Assembly: GCF_021369635.1 (NCBI RefSeq)
Contig: NZ_JAJNBZ010000007.1
Coordinates: forward strand, 62,001 to 126,000
Length of the DNA: 64,000 nt
Reading direction: 5' to 3'
DNA from: Paenibacillus profundus
GTDB taxonomy: Bacteria; Bacillota; Bacilli; Paenibacillales; Paenibacillaceae
The translations under genes and the position numbers were made by a program. This document shows, piece by piece, positions 43,216-52,759 of the stretch (its first letter is position 1; each line of letters starts with the position of its first letter). The notes below the pieces were generated by a model. That model saw nothing but the letters and a program-made list of their open reading frames with translations, was not told where the DNA came from and searched no databases.

Positions 43216-44778
43216 TTGGCTGTCAAACAATCACAGCAAGAAATGCAAACAGGACCTATCACGTTAAAAGGAGAGCAGCTGACACTTAATCAGTTGGCCG
43301 CCATCGCCTGCGATTACAATCCAGTCGTGCTTGGTGCTGACGCGGTACAACGTGTCAACCGTTGTCGTGAAATGGTAGAGGAACTCGTGAAAGCGAATAA
43401 AGTGGTATACGGGGTTACAACCGGATTTGGAAAGTTTAGCGATGTCACGATTTCATCAGAAGATTCGGCCGGGCTCCAAGCTAACTTAATCCGCAGTCAC
43501 GCGTGCGCTGTGGGCCTTCCTTTGCCCGAAGCCACCGTACGCGCTATTATGCTTTTACGAGCGAATGCCTTGGCAAAAGGCTACTCTGGCATTCGTCTGG
43601 AAACGCTTCAATTGCTAGTCGATTGTCTGAATCGGGGAGTGCATCCGATCATTCCCGAGCAAGGATCGCTCGGCGCAAGTGGGGATTTAGCTCCGCTGTC
43701 GCACTTGGCACTTGTTCTCATGGGGGAAGGGGAAGCAGTCTATAATGGCAAGCGTATGGGGGGACATGAAGCGTTGACCCAGGCAGGCCTCAAGCCGATT
43801 CAGCTACAAGCGAAAGAAGGTCTGTCGCTCATCAATGGCACGCAGATTATGACGGCGATCGGCGCGTTGACTTATGTGAATGCACAGCGGCTTGCCAAGA
43901 CGGCGGACGCTATTGCCGCCCTCACGGTTGAATGCTTGCAGGGAATTACGGATGCGTTCGCGGATGAGCTCCAGCGCGTCAGACCTTATCCGGAGCAGAT
44001 CGGCGTTGCAGCCAATCTGAGAAAGCTGCTCGACGGCAGCCAATTGACGACGAGACAAGGCGATATCCGTGTTCAAGATGCATATTCCTTGCGCTGCTTG
44101 CCTCAGGTTCATGGTGCAACACGTCAGGTGCTTGCATATGTGGAGGATAAGCTTGACGTGGAGATGAATGCCGCAACCGATAATCCGCTCTTGTTTTTGG
44201 AAGAGGGTGTAGTCATCTCGGGCGGGAATTTCCACGGACAGCCGATGGCTTTTGCAATGGATTTCTTAAAAATCGGGATGAGCGAGCTTGCCAATATTTC
44301 CGAACGACGTACGGAGCGGCTTGTCAATCCAGCATTATCCGGCGGACTTCCTGCATTTCTAAGCCAGCAGCCGGGCATGGCGTCCGGCATGATGATTCCA
44401 CAATACGTGAGTGCCTCGCTCGTATCCGAGAACAAGGTGCTGGCTCATCCGGCGAGCGTCGATTCTATCCCGTCCTCCGCCAATCAGGAGGATCACGTAT
44501 CGATGGGCACAACGGCTGCCCGCCACGCGGCGCAAGTTATCGACAATACGGCCAAGGTGCTGGCGATTGAACTCATCTGTGCAGCGGAAGCAGCAGTATT
44601 TCGAGGCGTAGATAAGCTTGCGCCGTCGACACGCACGTTATTCGACAAGGTGCGTGAACTCGTACCACCACTAACAACAGATCGCTCCCTCGGCAAGGAG
44701 ATTGAAATTATTGCGTCTGTACTAAGTAAGGGAGAATTCCTTCATGCTGTGGAGAAGGTATCTGGACCGTTGTATTAA
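43216..44778 (+). CDS. hutH: histidine ammonia-lyase
   Basis: A 520-residue enzyme that removes ammonia from L-histidine to give urocanate, the first step of the Hut pathway. The [14 protein letters not shown] motif contains the Ala154-Ser155-Gly156 triad that cyclises into the MIO prosthetic group. Other family blocks are VYGVTTGFG and [12 protein letters not shown]. An ATG at 43207 directly abuts AAGGAG with no spacing, so the TTG at 43216 (9-base spacing, protein starting MAVKQSQQ) is the better start. It is first gene of hutH-hutU-hutI-hutG, behind a candidate attenuator. Confidence 0.95.
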   Translation: MAVKQSQQEMQTGPITLKGEQLTLNQLAAIACDYNPVVLGADAVQRVNRCREMVEELVKANKVVYGVTTGFGKFSDVTISSEDSAGLQANLIRSHACAVGLPLPEATVRAIMLLRANALAKGYSGIRLETLQLLVDCLNRGVHPIIPEQGSLGASGDLAPLSHLALVLMGEGEAVYNGKRMGGHEALTQAGLKPIQLQAKEGLSLINGTQIMTAIGALTYVNAQRLAKTADAIAALTVECLQGITDAFADELQRVRPYPEQIGVAANLRKLLDGSQLTTRQGDIRVQDAYSLRCLPQVHGATRQVLAYVEDKLDVEMNAATDNPLLFLEEGVVISGGNFHGQPMAFAMDFLKIGMSELANISERRTERLVNPALSGGLPAFLSQQPGMASGMMIPQYVSASLVSENKVLAHPASVDSIPSSANQEDHVSMGTTAARHAAQVIDNTAKVLAIELICAAEAAVFRGVDKLAPSTRTLFDKVRELVPPLTTDRSLGKEIEIIASVLSKGEFLHAVEKVSGPLY

Positions 44779-44825
44779 ATGAATTTCATTTTACGAGGAT
44801 TCACACTAAAAGGAGGCGTAACAAG

Positions 44826-46490
44826 ATGAATGATGTGAAGCGAAGCATCCGCGCACCGCGGGGAAAAGAGTTGACGTGCAAAGGCTGGGTTCAGGAAGCT
44901 GCCATGCGCATGCTGATGAATAATTTGGATCCGGACGTTGCTGAGCGGCCTGAAGATTTGGTCGTCTATGGCGGTATCGGCAAGGCGGCACGCAACTGGC
45001 CGTCCTATGATGCGATTGTGCGTGAACTACAGCGTCTAGAGAACGACGAAACACTGCTAATCCAATCTGGCAAGCCCGTCGGCGTATTCCGTACCCATGA
45101 ACGGGCGCCCCGCGTGCTCTTGTCGAACTCCGTGCTCGTCCCGAATTGGGCCAATTGGGAGCACTTCCGTGAACTTGAACACAAAGGATTGATGATGTAC
45201 GGGCAAATGACTGCTGGAAGCTGGATTTATATTGGAACTCAAGGCATTCTTCAAGGTACGTATGAAACGTTTGCTGAAGCTGCACGCCAGCACGCGCAAG
45301 GAACATTGCGAGGCACGCTGACGCTGACAGCAGGTCTCGGCGGCATGGGCGGCGCACAGCCCCTTGCTGTAACAATGAATGACGGCGTCGTCATTACGGT
45401 CGAGGCGGACCGTTCCCGGATTGAACGCCGGATTGAGACGCGTTACTGTGATGTGTTGGCCGAATCATTCGATGAGGCATTGGAGCTTGCTCGGCAAGCA
45501 CTGGACGGGAAGAAAGCGCTATCTATCGGGTTGCTTGGCAATGCGGCAGACATCTTTCCAGAGTTCGTGCGTCGCGGGATCAAGCCTGATTTCGTCACTG
45601 ACCAGACCTCTGCCCATGACCCGTTGAATGGTTACATCCCAGCCGGATACAGCATGGAAGAAGCAGCTGCTCTTCGTGGTCGCGATCCGAAACGCTATAT
45701 CGAGCTATCGAAGGCCAGTATGGCTGTTCATGTGCAGGCGATGCTGGACTTGCAGAAGATGGGCTCGGTCGTGTTCGATTACGGCAACAACATCCGTCAA
45801 GTCGCATTCGACCAAGGCGTGCACAATGCCTTCGCGTTTCCAGGCTTCGTTCCAGCTTATATCCGTCCGCTCTTCTGCGAGGGCAAGGGACCGTTCCGCT
45901 GGGCGGCATTATCGGGGAATCCGGAGGATATTCGCAAGACAGACGAGCTCGTGCTTAAGCTGTTCCCGGACAATGACCATTTGCGCCGCTGGATTACGAT
46001 GGCCCAAGAGCGTGTCGCTTTCCAAGGTCTGCCGGCACGCATTTGCTGGCTGGGCTATGGGGAACGTGCGAAATTCGGCCTAGCCATCAATGAGATGGTC
46101 AAGACTGGAGAACTGAGCGCCCCGATTGTCATCGGCCGTGATCATCTCGATTGCGGTTCCGTCGCTTCCCCGAACCGCGAGACGGAGAGCATGAAGGATG
46201 GCTCCGATGCGGTCGGCGATTGGGCGATTCTGAATGCGCTCATCAACACATCGGCTGGGGCCTCCTGGGTATCGGTACATCATGGCGGAGGCGTCGGCAT
46301 GGGGTACTCGCTGCATGCTGGCATGGTCGTCGTCGCCGACGGTACGGAAGAAGCGGCGGAACGACTGCGCTGCGTCTTGACGACAGACCCAGGCATGGGT
46401 GTCATTCGCCATGTCGATGCGGGTTATGACGAAGCGATTGTGACCGCGGAACAGCACGGGATCTGCATACCGATGCGCGAGCAATCTTGA
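44826..46490 (+). CDS. hutU: urocanate hydratase
   Basis: A 554-residue urocanase that adds water to urocanate to form imidazolonepropionate, using tightly bound NAD. The NAD-binding [16 protein letters not shown] and the catalytic-region [20 protein letters not shown] and [20 protein letters not shown] are intact. Length is normal for the family. AAAAGGAGG stands ahead of the ATG, and the gene follows hutH by 47 bases in the same transcript. Confidence 0.96.
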   Translation: MNDVKRSIRAPRGKELTCKGWVQEAAMRMLMNNLDPDVAERPEDLVVYGGIGKAARNWPSYDAIVRELQRLENDETLLIQSGKPVGVFRTHERAPRVLLSNSVLVPNWANWEHFRELEHKGLMMYGQMTAGSWIYIGTQGILQGTYETFAEAARQHAQGTLRGTLTLTAGLGGMGGAQPLAVTMNDGVVITVEADRSRIERRIETRYCDVLAESFDEALELARQALDGKKALSIGLLGNAADIFPEFVRRGIKPDFVTDQTSAHDPLNGYIPAGYSMEEAAALRGRDPKRYIELSKASMAVHVQAMLDLQKMGSVVFDYGNNIRQVAFDQGVHNAFAFPGFVPAYIRPLFCEGKGPFRWAALSGNPEDIRKTDELVLKLFPDNDHLRRWITMAQERVAFQGLPARICWLGYGERAKFGLAINEMVKTGELSAPIVIGRDHLDCGSVASPNRETESMKDGSDAVGDWAILNALINTSAGASWVSVHHGGGVGMGYSLHAGMVVVADGTEEAAERLRCVLTTDPGMGVIRHVDAGYDEAIVTAEQHGICIPMREQS

Positions 46491-46535
46491 CAATACATGT
46501 CATATTCAGAAGAGCAATGAAGGAGGTTGGCTTCT

Positions 46536-47831
46536 TTGAAACAGATTGAATTGCTTCTTACCGGAATCGGATGTTTGTATACGCCTGAAGGTATTCAACC
46601 CCGATACGGGGAAGAGATGGGGCGTATTCGCCAAATGACAGATGCAGCTGTAGCCATTGAACAAGGCCGAATCGTGCTAGTTGGACAGAAAGACGAAGTG
46701 ATTACGGCTTTGGAGGGCGCTCATATTGTCGAAACAATCGACGTCGGTGGTCGTATGGTAACCCCCGGATTGGTCGATCCGCATACCCATCTCGTTCATG
46801 GCGGATCGCGTGAGCATGAGCTCGCAATGAAGCGTTCCGGTGTGCCGTACTTGGACATATTGGCTCAGGGAGGTGGAATTCTGAGCTCCGTAAAGTCTAC
46901 GCGGTCCTGGAGCGAACAAGAGCTATACGACAAGGCCTGTAGAAGCCTGGATGAAATGCTGCTGCAAGGTGTGACGACGATTGAGGCCAAGAGCGGCTAT
47001 GGCTTGTCGCTTGAAGCGGAGCTGAAGCAGCTGCGGGTATCGCGTCGGCTCCATGATACACATCCGGTGGACGTCGTGTCCACCTTCATGGGCGCGCATG
47101 CCGTACCGGAAGAGTACAAGGGACGCGCCGATGAATTTGTGGACTTGGTCATCCGCGACATGCTGCCGGTCGTTGCGGCAGAAGGGTTAGCGGAATTTTG
47201 CGACGTGTTCTGCGAAGAAGGCGTATTCAACGTAGAGCAGTCGCGCCGCATCTTGGCGGAAGGCAAGCGTCTTGGCTTACATCCGAAGATTCACGCGGAT
47301 GAAATCGTGCCGCTTGGCGGTTCCGAGCTGGCCGGCGAGGTAGGAGCGATCTCTGCCGAGCACCTGTTGACGACGACCGATCAAGGGCTGGCCAGTCTGG
47401 CCGCAGGGAACGTCGTCCCGGTCCTGCTTCCGGGAACGTCCTTCAACCTGGGCCTGACCCATCATGCCCGGGCCCGTGACATGATCGACAAGTTCCGGCT
47501 GCCGGTGGCTCTGTCCACTGATTACAATCCCGGATCATGCCCGACCGAATCCATCCAGCTCATCATTATGTTGGCATCCTTGAACTTGAAGATGTCACCT
47601 GAGGAAATATTGACCGCATGCACGTTGAATGCTGCCGCGGCAATTGGGCGTGCAGGCGACATCGGTTCCATCGAAAGAGGCAAGCGGGCGGACTTGACCA
47701 TCTTCGATGCGCCCAATCTGGCCTACTTACCGTATCACTTCGGCATCAATCACACATTCGGTGTTATCAAGAACGGAATACCGGTCGTCTGGAACCGTGC
47801 CTTGACGGGGAAAGGAGGAAATGCGCGATGA
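46536..47831 (+). CDS. hutI: imidazolonepropionase
   Basis: A 431-residue amidohydrolase that opens imidazolonepropionate to N-formimino-L-glutamate. The metal-binding DPHTHLVHGGSREHE, the substrate-contact KSGYGLSLEAELK, the strand HADEIVPLGGSELAGE and the final Asp in LSTDYNPGSCP are all present. A TTG at 46527 abuts GGAGG, so the TTG at 46536 (9-base spacing, MKQIELLLTG) is preferred. Its 3' end overlaps the start of the damaged hutG by four bases. Confidence 0.94.
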   Translation: MKQIELLLTGIGCLYTPEGIQPRYGEEMGRIRQMTDAAVAIEQGRIVLVGQKDEVITALEGAHIVETIDVGGRMVTPGLVDPHTHLVHGGSREHELAMKRSGVPYLDILAQGGGILSSVKSTRSWSEQELYDKACRSLDEMLLQGVTTIEAKSGYGLSLEAELKQLRVSRRLHDTHPVDVVSTFMGAHAVPEEYKGRADEFVDLVIRDMLPVVAAEGLAEFCDVFCEEGVFNVEQSRRILAEGKRLGLHPKIHADEIVPLGGSELAGEVGAISAEHLLTTTDQGLASLAAGNVVPVLLPGTSFNLGLTHHARARDMIDKFRLPVALSTDYNPGSCPTESIQLIIMLASLNLKMSPEEILTACTLNAAAAIGRAGDIGSIERGKRADLTIFDAPNLAYLPYHFGINHTFGVIKNGIPVVWNRALTGKGGNAR

Positions 47832-48243
47832 GCTCCCGCATTCCTCACCTGCGTGGCATCCGAGGCTTCATGAATTCCAAGCCGTACCACGACTATGTAT
47901 CCGGTCACGGAACTTCACTTCACGTGACGTGCGCCGCTTGGGCATCGATGCGATCTTAGACCAAGCATTGGCATGGGCAGGTGAGGGAACGGAAGCGATA
48001 TACGTCAGCTTTGATGTTGACGTCATCGATCAGGCTTTCGCTCCAGGATGTCCAGCCATCGGTACGGGAGGAATGGACCCGTGGGACGCATTAGACGTAT
48101 TATACCGACTTGGCATGCTGCCACAAGTCCAGGGACTGGACTTCGTCTGCATTGACCCAACGGTTGATGTCCGCAATGTGACATCAAGATTGGCCGTCCA
48201 GTTCATGCTGAGCTTTTTGAGCGGAATGGCAGAGCGATCGTAA
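47828..48243 (+). pseudogene. hutG: hutG formimidoylglutamase, internal deletion and frameshift
   Basis: The ribosome site (AAAGGAGG) and ATG 47828 of hutG are preserved and give MSSRIPHL. The sequence then jumps to what is normally the second half of the arginase fold (RGIRGFMNSKPYHDYVSGHGT). A frameshift near 47915-47925 moves to another frame, which continues TSRDVRRLGIDAILDQALAWAGEG, then YVSFDVDVIDQAFAPG with two metal-ligand Asp residues, to 48243. About half of the usual ~320 codons, including the first metal-ligand block, are gone. No active hydrolase can be made. Confidence 0.85.
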
Positions 48244-48264
48244 ATCCAATCGACACCGAACTGC

Positions 48265-48294
48265 AGCTGCCGGGATATCCCGGCAGCTTTCTTG
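48265..48294 (+). terminator. terminator of the hut operon
   Basis: A perfect palindrome (half AGCTGCCGGGAT, 48265-48288) is followed by TTTCTT. Confidence 0.85.
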
Positions 48295-48445
48295 CGTTCA
48301 TAGCACTTCCATTGTAATTCCGCACTTGATCCTTACGAAATTGCCAGCTTTGTGTAAGGAAAATCCATCGCACTTTTTCGACTGGTATGTAAAAATAATA
48401 TTGTAATCAATCAAATTAGCAAACCAAAATGAAGAGGTGGTCTTG

Positions 48446-48775
48446 GTGAGATCCAATCATGTGTTATCGTCTTTATGTTATTTCAGCATCCTATTCGCAC
48501 CGCTGCTGCTTCCTATTATCGTACTTCTTATTGCAACAGATGAAGTGAAGGTTCACGCAAAAAAAGCGCTGTGGACGCATCTCATTCCGTGTTTGTCTGT
48601 TGTTATCGGTCTTGCGATATCTGCTGCGGTCGGATTCGGTGTCCAGGATATAGCGACATTTGGCATCGGTTTATTTTTGACCTACGCAGCCTTCATACTG
48701 ACCGGAGTCTATTATTTCTTCTGGAATATCGTGAAAGGCGTGCGCGTGCTGAACAGTCCATCTATCGCAAAGTAA
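48446..48775 (+). CDS. DUF4870-like small membrane protein
   Basis: A 109-residue protein with three hydrophobic segments (LCYFSILFAPLLLPIIVLLIA, LIPCLSVVIGLAISAAVGFG, FGIGLFLTYAAFILTGVYYFFW). The DEVKVHAKKALWTHL link between the first two matches the DUF4870 pattern, in which a short charged segment connects the first two helices. Function is unknown. The GTG at 48446 is chosen because GAGGTGG lies 5 bases ahead; an earlier GTG at 48437 overlaps the ribosome site. Confidence 0.7.
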   Translation: MRSNHVLSSLCYFSILFAPLLLPIIVLLIATDEVKVHAKKALWTHLIPCLSVVIGLAISAAVGFGVQDIATFGIGLFLTYAAFILTGVYYFFWNIVKGVRVLNSPSIAK

Positions 48776-48794
48776 TCAGAGCTTGGTTAGCCAT

Positions 48795-48830
48795 CCATTC
48801 ACCCTCTAAACTGGGTGGATGGTTTTTATT
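48795..48830 (+). terminator. intrinsic terminator after the DUF4870-like gene
   Basis: CCATTCACCC and GGGTGGATGG pair with one wobble across an 8-base loop, followed by TTTTTATTTT. Confidence 0.85.
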
Positions 48831-48912
48831 TTCTTTGACTTCAATTCTAGTTTAATGATATATTTTATCGGCATTTTGATGCGATCGCAGATAGGAAAGG
48901 GATGTAATAGAA

Positions 48913-49128
48913 ATGACAACAAGCGAAGACACAAAGCCGAAATTATTGCCAACTAAAATCTTGAAATGCAGAAATTCGGAGTGCAAGGCGTGGGTGAGAG
49001 ACGAATTTGCAACTGCCGAGCAAAGCTGTCCGCTCTGTAACGGCCCCATGCTCAGAAGCATCAAGCACCTGCCTGCCGTTCAGAACAAGGTGAAGCCGCA
49101 ACCGCGCAAGCGGAAATCGGAATTTTAA
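48913..49128 (+). CDS. YdjO-like cold-inducible zinc-ribbon protein
   Basis: A 71-residue protein with a zinc-binding layout Cys-x4-Cys ... Cys-x2-Cys (KCRNSECKAWVRDEF...SCPLCNGPM) and a basic tail (KPQPRKRKSEF). The CKAWVRDEFA segment between the cysteine pairs is the mark of the YdjO family, which was named from cold-induced Bacillus genes and has no known mechanism. GGAAAGGG precedes the ATG. It is monocistronic. Confidence 0.72.
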   Translation: MTTSEDTKPKLLPTKILKCRNSECKAWVRDEFATAEQSCPLCNGPMLRSIKHLPAVQNKVKPQPRKRKSEF

Positions 49129-49225
49129 TAAAATTACATAAGCACATAAACAGAACCGCAGCAACTCCAGGTCGCGTACACGGTTCTGTTTTTCGATTGC
49201 TACGAAGATTTTATATCGATAACGT

Positions 49226-50503
49226 CTATCTTTCTATCATCTGTTCACGATTCGGTCCGACGGAAATCCGGCGAATCAGCACGCCAAGCTGGCGTTCAAT
49301 GTACAGCACATAATCTCGGGCTTGCTGCGGCAATTCATCGAAGCGGCGTATGCCGGAAATATCGGACATCCATCCGGGCAGGGATTTCAATACGGGTCTC
49401 GCTTCATCAATCCGGGCCGATACAGGGAAATGACCCGATACGACCCCGTCAAGCTCATATGCCTCGCACACCGGTATTTCCGGCAAATAACCAAGCACAT
49501 CCAGGTTAGTCAGCACAACTTCGGTAGCACCCTGCACAGCGCATCCATATCGGGTAGCCACAACGTCGAACCATCCCATGCGTCGCGGCCGTCCAGTCTT
49601 CACGCCGAATTCTCCGGCGTCACCGCCACGCCGCCGCAATTCATCCGCTTCCTGGCCCGCGATTTCGGAAATGAACGGTCCGGCGCCTACACAGCTGGAA
49701 TACGCTTTAACGACGGTGACCACATGCCTGATCGCAGACGGAGGCAGTCCCGCACCGACCGCAGCGAAGCCCGCCAATGTAGACGAAGAAGTGGAGTAAG
49801 GATATATCCCATGATCCGGGTCGCGCAGCGCACCTAGCTGTCCTTCCAGCAAGATGGATTCAGCGTTTTGCAGCGCTGTTTGCAGCAAGACTGTCGTATT
49901 GCACAAGTATGGTTTTATTTTCTCCGCCTCTTCCAATAACTGTGGCAATAATGCCTCCGCATCCAGCGTTGGTTTGTTATACAGATGAGTCAACAACACG
50001 TTCTTTGCTTCAAGTGAAGCTTGGATGCGTGACTTTAACCGCGCTTCCTGATACAAATCCGCAACCTGTATACCTAATTTGAAATATTTATCCGAATAAA
50101 AGGGCGCGATGCCCGATTTGGTAGAACCGAATTTACGATCTGCTAAGCGTTCTTCTTCCAGCTCGTCAAACATACGGTGATAGGGCATGACTACCTGCGC
50201 ACGATCAGAGATGCGCAACTTTGGCTCCGGCACGCCTCTGGCCAACAGAGCGTCGCGCTCCGACAATAAAGCAGTCATGTCGAGTGCCACCCCTGGTCCA
50301 ATCACATTGACAACGTTGGGGTGAAATACGCCAGACGGAAGCAAATGGAGTGCGAATTTTCCATAGCCATTAATGATGGTATGTCCTGCATTGCTTCCTC
50401 CTTGATAACGAACGACATAGTTGGATTCCGCCGCAAGCGCATCCGTCACTTTCCCTTTGCCTTCATCGCCCCAATTCGCTCCGACAATCGCTGTTACTGT
50501 CAT
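49226..50503 (-). CDS. purA: adenylosuccinate synthetase (PurA paralog)
   Basis: A 425-residue GTP-dependent ligase that joins IMP and aspartate. The catalytic loop GANWGDEGKGK, the IMP-contact RYQGGSNAGHTI and the GTP-base TGRPRRMGWFD blocks are present. The opening GANWGDEGKGKVTDALAAESNYVV differs from the housekeeping Bacillus pattern (VVGTQWGDEGKGK), and the gene is divergent from a LysR-type regulator. It may therefore be a second, specially regulated PurA, or simply the lineage's only copy. A genome-wide view is needed to decide. Confidence 0.88.
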   Translation of the reverse strand: MTVTAIVGANWGDEGKGKVTDALAAESNYVVRYQGGSNAGHTIINGYGKFALHLLPSGVFHPNVVNVIGPGVALDMTALLSERDALLARGVPEPKLRISDRAQVVMPYHRMFDELEEERLADRKFGSTKSGIAPFYSDKYFKLGIQVADLYQEARLKSRIQASLEAKNVLLTHLYNKPTLDAEALLPQLLEEAEKIKPYLCNTTVLLQTALQNAESILLEGQLGALRDPDHGIYPYSTSSSTLAGFAAVGAGLPPSAIRHVVTVVKAYSSCVGAGPFISEIAGQEADELRRRGGDAGEFGVKTGRPRRMGWFDVVATRYGCAVQGATEVVLTNLDVLGYLPEIPVCEAYELDGVVSGHFPVSARIDEARPVLKSLPGWMSDISGIRRFDELPQQARDYVLYIERQLGVLIRRISVGPNREQMIER

Positions 50504-50546
50504 CCTAACGCCTCCATATAACCGATTTGATTAAACTGTTGTCAAC

Positions 50547-50590
50547 ATTGAAACCTTTCTGTATCTTCATTATAATGAAAGTGTTTCAAT
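50547..50590. promoter_or_regulatory. nested dyad between purA and the LysR gene
   Basis: ATTGAAAC (50547-50554) is mirrored by GTTTCAAT (50583-50590), CTTTC by GAAAG, and a perfect 14-bp palindrome TTCATTATAATGAA (50566-50579) lies at the centre. It sits between the divergent purA and LysR genes, where a LysR regulator would bind. Confidence 0.5.
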
Positions 50591-50634
50591 AAATATAATT
50601 AATAACTTTTATATTTGATATAAAGGTGGTTTAT

Positions 50635-51519
50635 GTGTTGAGAACAAATTTAGATTGGTATCGCGTGTTCTATGTGACAGCCACGCAGGGCAGCTTCTCC
50701 AAAGCTGCAGCAGCTCTGTTTATTACTCAGCCTGCCGTTAGCTATGCAATAAAGCAGCTGGAAATGACGCTGGGCGGGAAGCTGTTCTCCCGGACACCGA
50801 AAGGGGTGGCGTTAACGGCAGAAGGGGAGGTGCTGTTCAAGCACATTGAGCAAGCATATGGCTTCTTAGCTGCTGCGGAGAGGAAAGTGGCCGAAATGCA
50901 TCAAATGCTGCGCGGCGAAGTTCGCATTGGAGCGGGCGACAGCCTATGCAAGCATTACTTATTGCCTTATCTGGAGAGCTTTCATGCATCTTTTCCCGAT
51001 ATTAAAATTCAAGTCACCAACCGGACTTCGTTAGAGACCGTTCAATTGTTGAAGGAGGGGAAGATCGATTTCGGCATCGTCAACTTGCCGATCGAGGACA
51101 AACAAATCCAAATTCGCGAAATCGCCGTCATTCAGGATTGTTTTGTTGCTGGAGAAAAATATAAGCATGTTGCAACGAAGCCTGTTTCTATGAAAGAAAT
51201 GAGTGAATATCCGATTATCCTGCTCGAAAAAGGGAGCAGCTCACGAAGGTATATCGACCGCTATGTTCAGCTTGCGGGTTTGGATATCCAACCGGAAATT
51301 GAACTGGGCAGCGTTGATCTATTGGTCCAATTTGCACGGATAGGCCTGGGGATTTCTTGCGTGGTGAAGGATTATATCCGTGATGAGCTGAGGCAGGGGA
51401 TTCTATACGAGATCGTGCTCGAAGATCCGATTCCCCCGCGCAGCATCGGGATCATCACATCGAAAGAAATGCCGCTCTCCGTGGCGGCCACTCAATTCCT
51501 CCAGTTGCTGCAAACGTGA
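50635..51519 (+). CDS. LysR-family transcriptional regulator
   Basis: A 294-residue regulator. The N-terminal winged helix-turn-helix (FYVTATQGSFSKAAAALFITQPAVSYAIKQLEMTLGGKLFSRTPKGVALTAEGE) is typical, and the remaining ~200 residues form the periplasmic-binding-protein-like effector domain. Start is GTG 50635 or TTG 50638, both behind AAAGGTGG. It is divergent from purA with a striking dyad between, so purA is the probable target. The inducer might be a purine, but that is a guess. Confidence 0.88.
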   Translation: MLRTNLDWYRVFYVTATQGSFSKAAAALFITQPAVSYAIKQLEMTLGGKLFSRTPKGVALTAEGEVLFKHIEQAYGFLAAAERKVAEMHQMLRGEVRIGAGDSLCKHYLLPYLESFHASFPDIKIQVTNRTSLETVQLLKEGKIDFGIVNLPIEDKQIQIREIAVIQDCFVAGEKYKHVATKPVSMKEMSEYPIILLEKGSSSRRYIDRYVQLAGLDIQPEIELGSVDLLVQFARIGLGISCVVKDYIRDELRQGILYEIVLEDPIPPRSIGIITSKEMPLSVAATQFLQLLQT

Positions 51520-51607
51520 AAGAACGAACATTACGCTGGAGATTGAATCCGCGCTCGTGCAAAATTACGGAATCCCCTAGCGGCGGCCATCCACTGCCAA
51601 GGCATTC

Positions 51608-52759
51608 CTAACGGCGCAACCGGTTCATTCCAGCATGCTCGATATGAACGTTGACCTCGATCGAATCGAGCGAGTCGGGTGTCAGTTGCAGCAATGCTCC
51701 ATTTTGCGCTCGTTTCCACATCTTGTTGCAATTCCGGTAGACATACTTCCGCAGCGAGTACACATCGACCTTTTTACGAAGCCCCTGTTCCCATGTATGC
51801 CGCACTTCGTCACGTATTTCTTGCTTGGCAAGCGAGATGATTTCTGCTTCGCTCAAACTCCCCATTACTTCCTCTATGTAGCCGTTGACATCTATTTTTA
51901 GCTTGAACTTGGGATCGAGACCACGAATAGCAACGGAAAGGCTCGATTTGGGTTTGGTCAGCGCAAGCACGGCTTCCGGCTTCTCTCCGCTGCCGATATT
52001 GATGGGGGTTCGTGTGATTTTCTCGGATAGCCATCTTATGCCATGCATATGCTTTAGATTGAACCAACTTTGAAAGATACCGTCTTGGAGCGCATATACG
52101 CCGTTGATTTGATACTGGTCGACTTCCTTATCATTCTCCGTCCATTTCTTCTTATTGATCGACATACTCGGCAGCAGTAGTGTGGATCCTGGTTCATTCA
52201 ATTCCACAACCATACGATAGAGCTGAACGGGTGGAATATAAGCTTGCTGCTTTAACACATCATTCGGAGCATGAAGTATGGATGCAACGGGAGATTGGTT
52301 GAAAGGAATCGGCAAGATAAATAAATCAGGGATAGATTCTTTCGTCCCAAAGACCCATGGCGTGTATCGAATTCCGGAAAACCGAAATACTGAATCGATC
52401 ATCTTATTCACATCTTGTTGCAGCGCATGTTCGCTAAAAATGATCACCGTTGTATGATCCCATAAAATTTGCAACGAAGAAGTGGTATACAAGTCGTTAA
52501 CGGCAGAATCGAGCGAGTAGCCCTCGCCGCGCCCGACCCACACCGGTGTTTTGCCTGTGCTCTTCATTCCTTCTTGCTTGGCAACGTTGGAGAAGTCTAG
52601 AGACTGGGTATACACGACATATTTACCATCCTTATAGTCGATACCTAGGGCGGTGATATAGTTGATGTCCTGCACACTTCTGATATCCCAGCAGCCTGCC
52701 AGCGAGAGTATTATTATGCAGCATGCGCCGAACAGGATGCAAGCGTTGCGCATCCTCAT
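51608..52759 (-). CDS. GerAC-type germinant receptor lipoprotein (C subunit)
   Basis: A 383-residue Ger(x)C protein with a lipoprotein signal (lipobox LAGC, followed by WDIRSVQDINYITALGIDYKDG). The middle domain contains TPVWVGRGEGYSLDSAVNDLYTTSSLQILWDHTTVIIFSEHAL. The C-terminal domain ends with QEIRDEVRHTWEQGLRKKVDVYSL. C subunits are anchored on the outer face of the inner spore membrane and are essential in GerA-type receptors. It is the last gene of a B-A-C operon and overlaps gerAA by four bases (ATGA). Confidence 0.9.
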   Translation of the reverse strand: MRMRNACILFGACCIIILSLAGCWDIRSVQDINYITALGIDYKDGKYVVYTQSLDFSNVAKQEGMKSTGKTPVWVGRGEGYSLDSAVNDLYTTSSLQILWDHTTVIIFSEHALQQDVNKMIDSVFRFSGIRYTPWVFGTKESIPDLFILPIPFNQSPVASILHAPNDVLKQQAYIPPVQLYRMVVELNEPGSTLLLPSMSINKKKWTENDKEVDQYQINGVYALQDGIFQSWFNLKHMHGIRWLSEKITRTPINIGSGEKPEAVLALTKPKSSLSVAIRGLDPKFKLKIDVNGYIEEVMGSLSEAEIISLAKQEIRDEVRHTWEQGLRKKVDVYSLRKYVYRNCNKMWKRAQNGALLQLTPDSLDSIEVNVHIEHAGMNRLRR

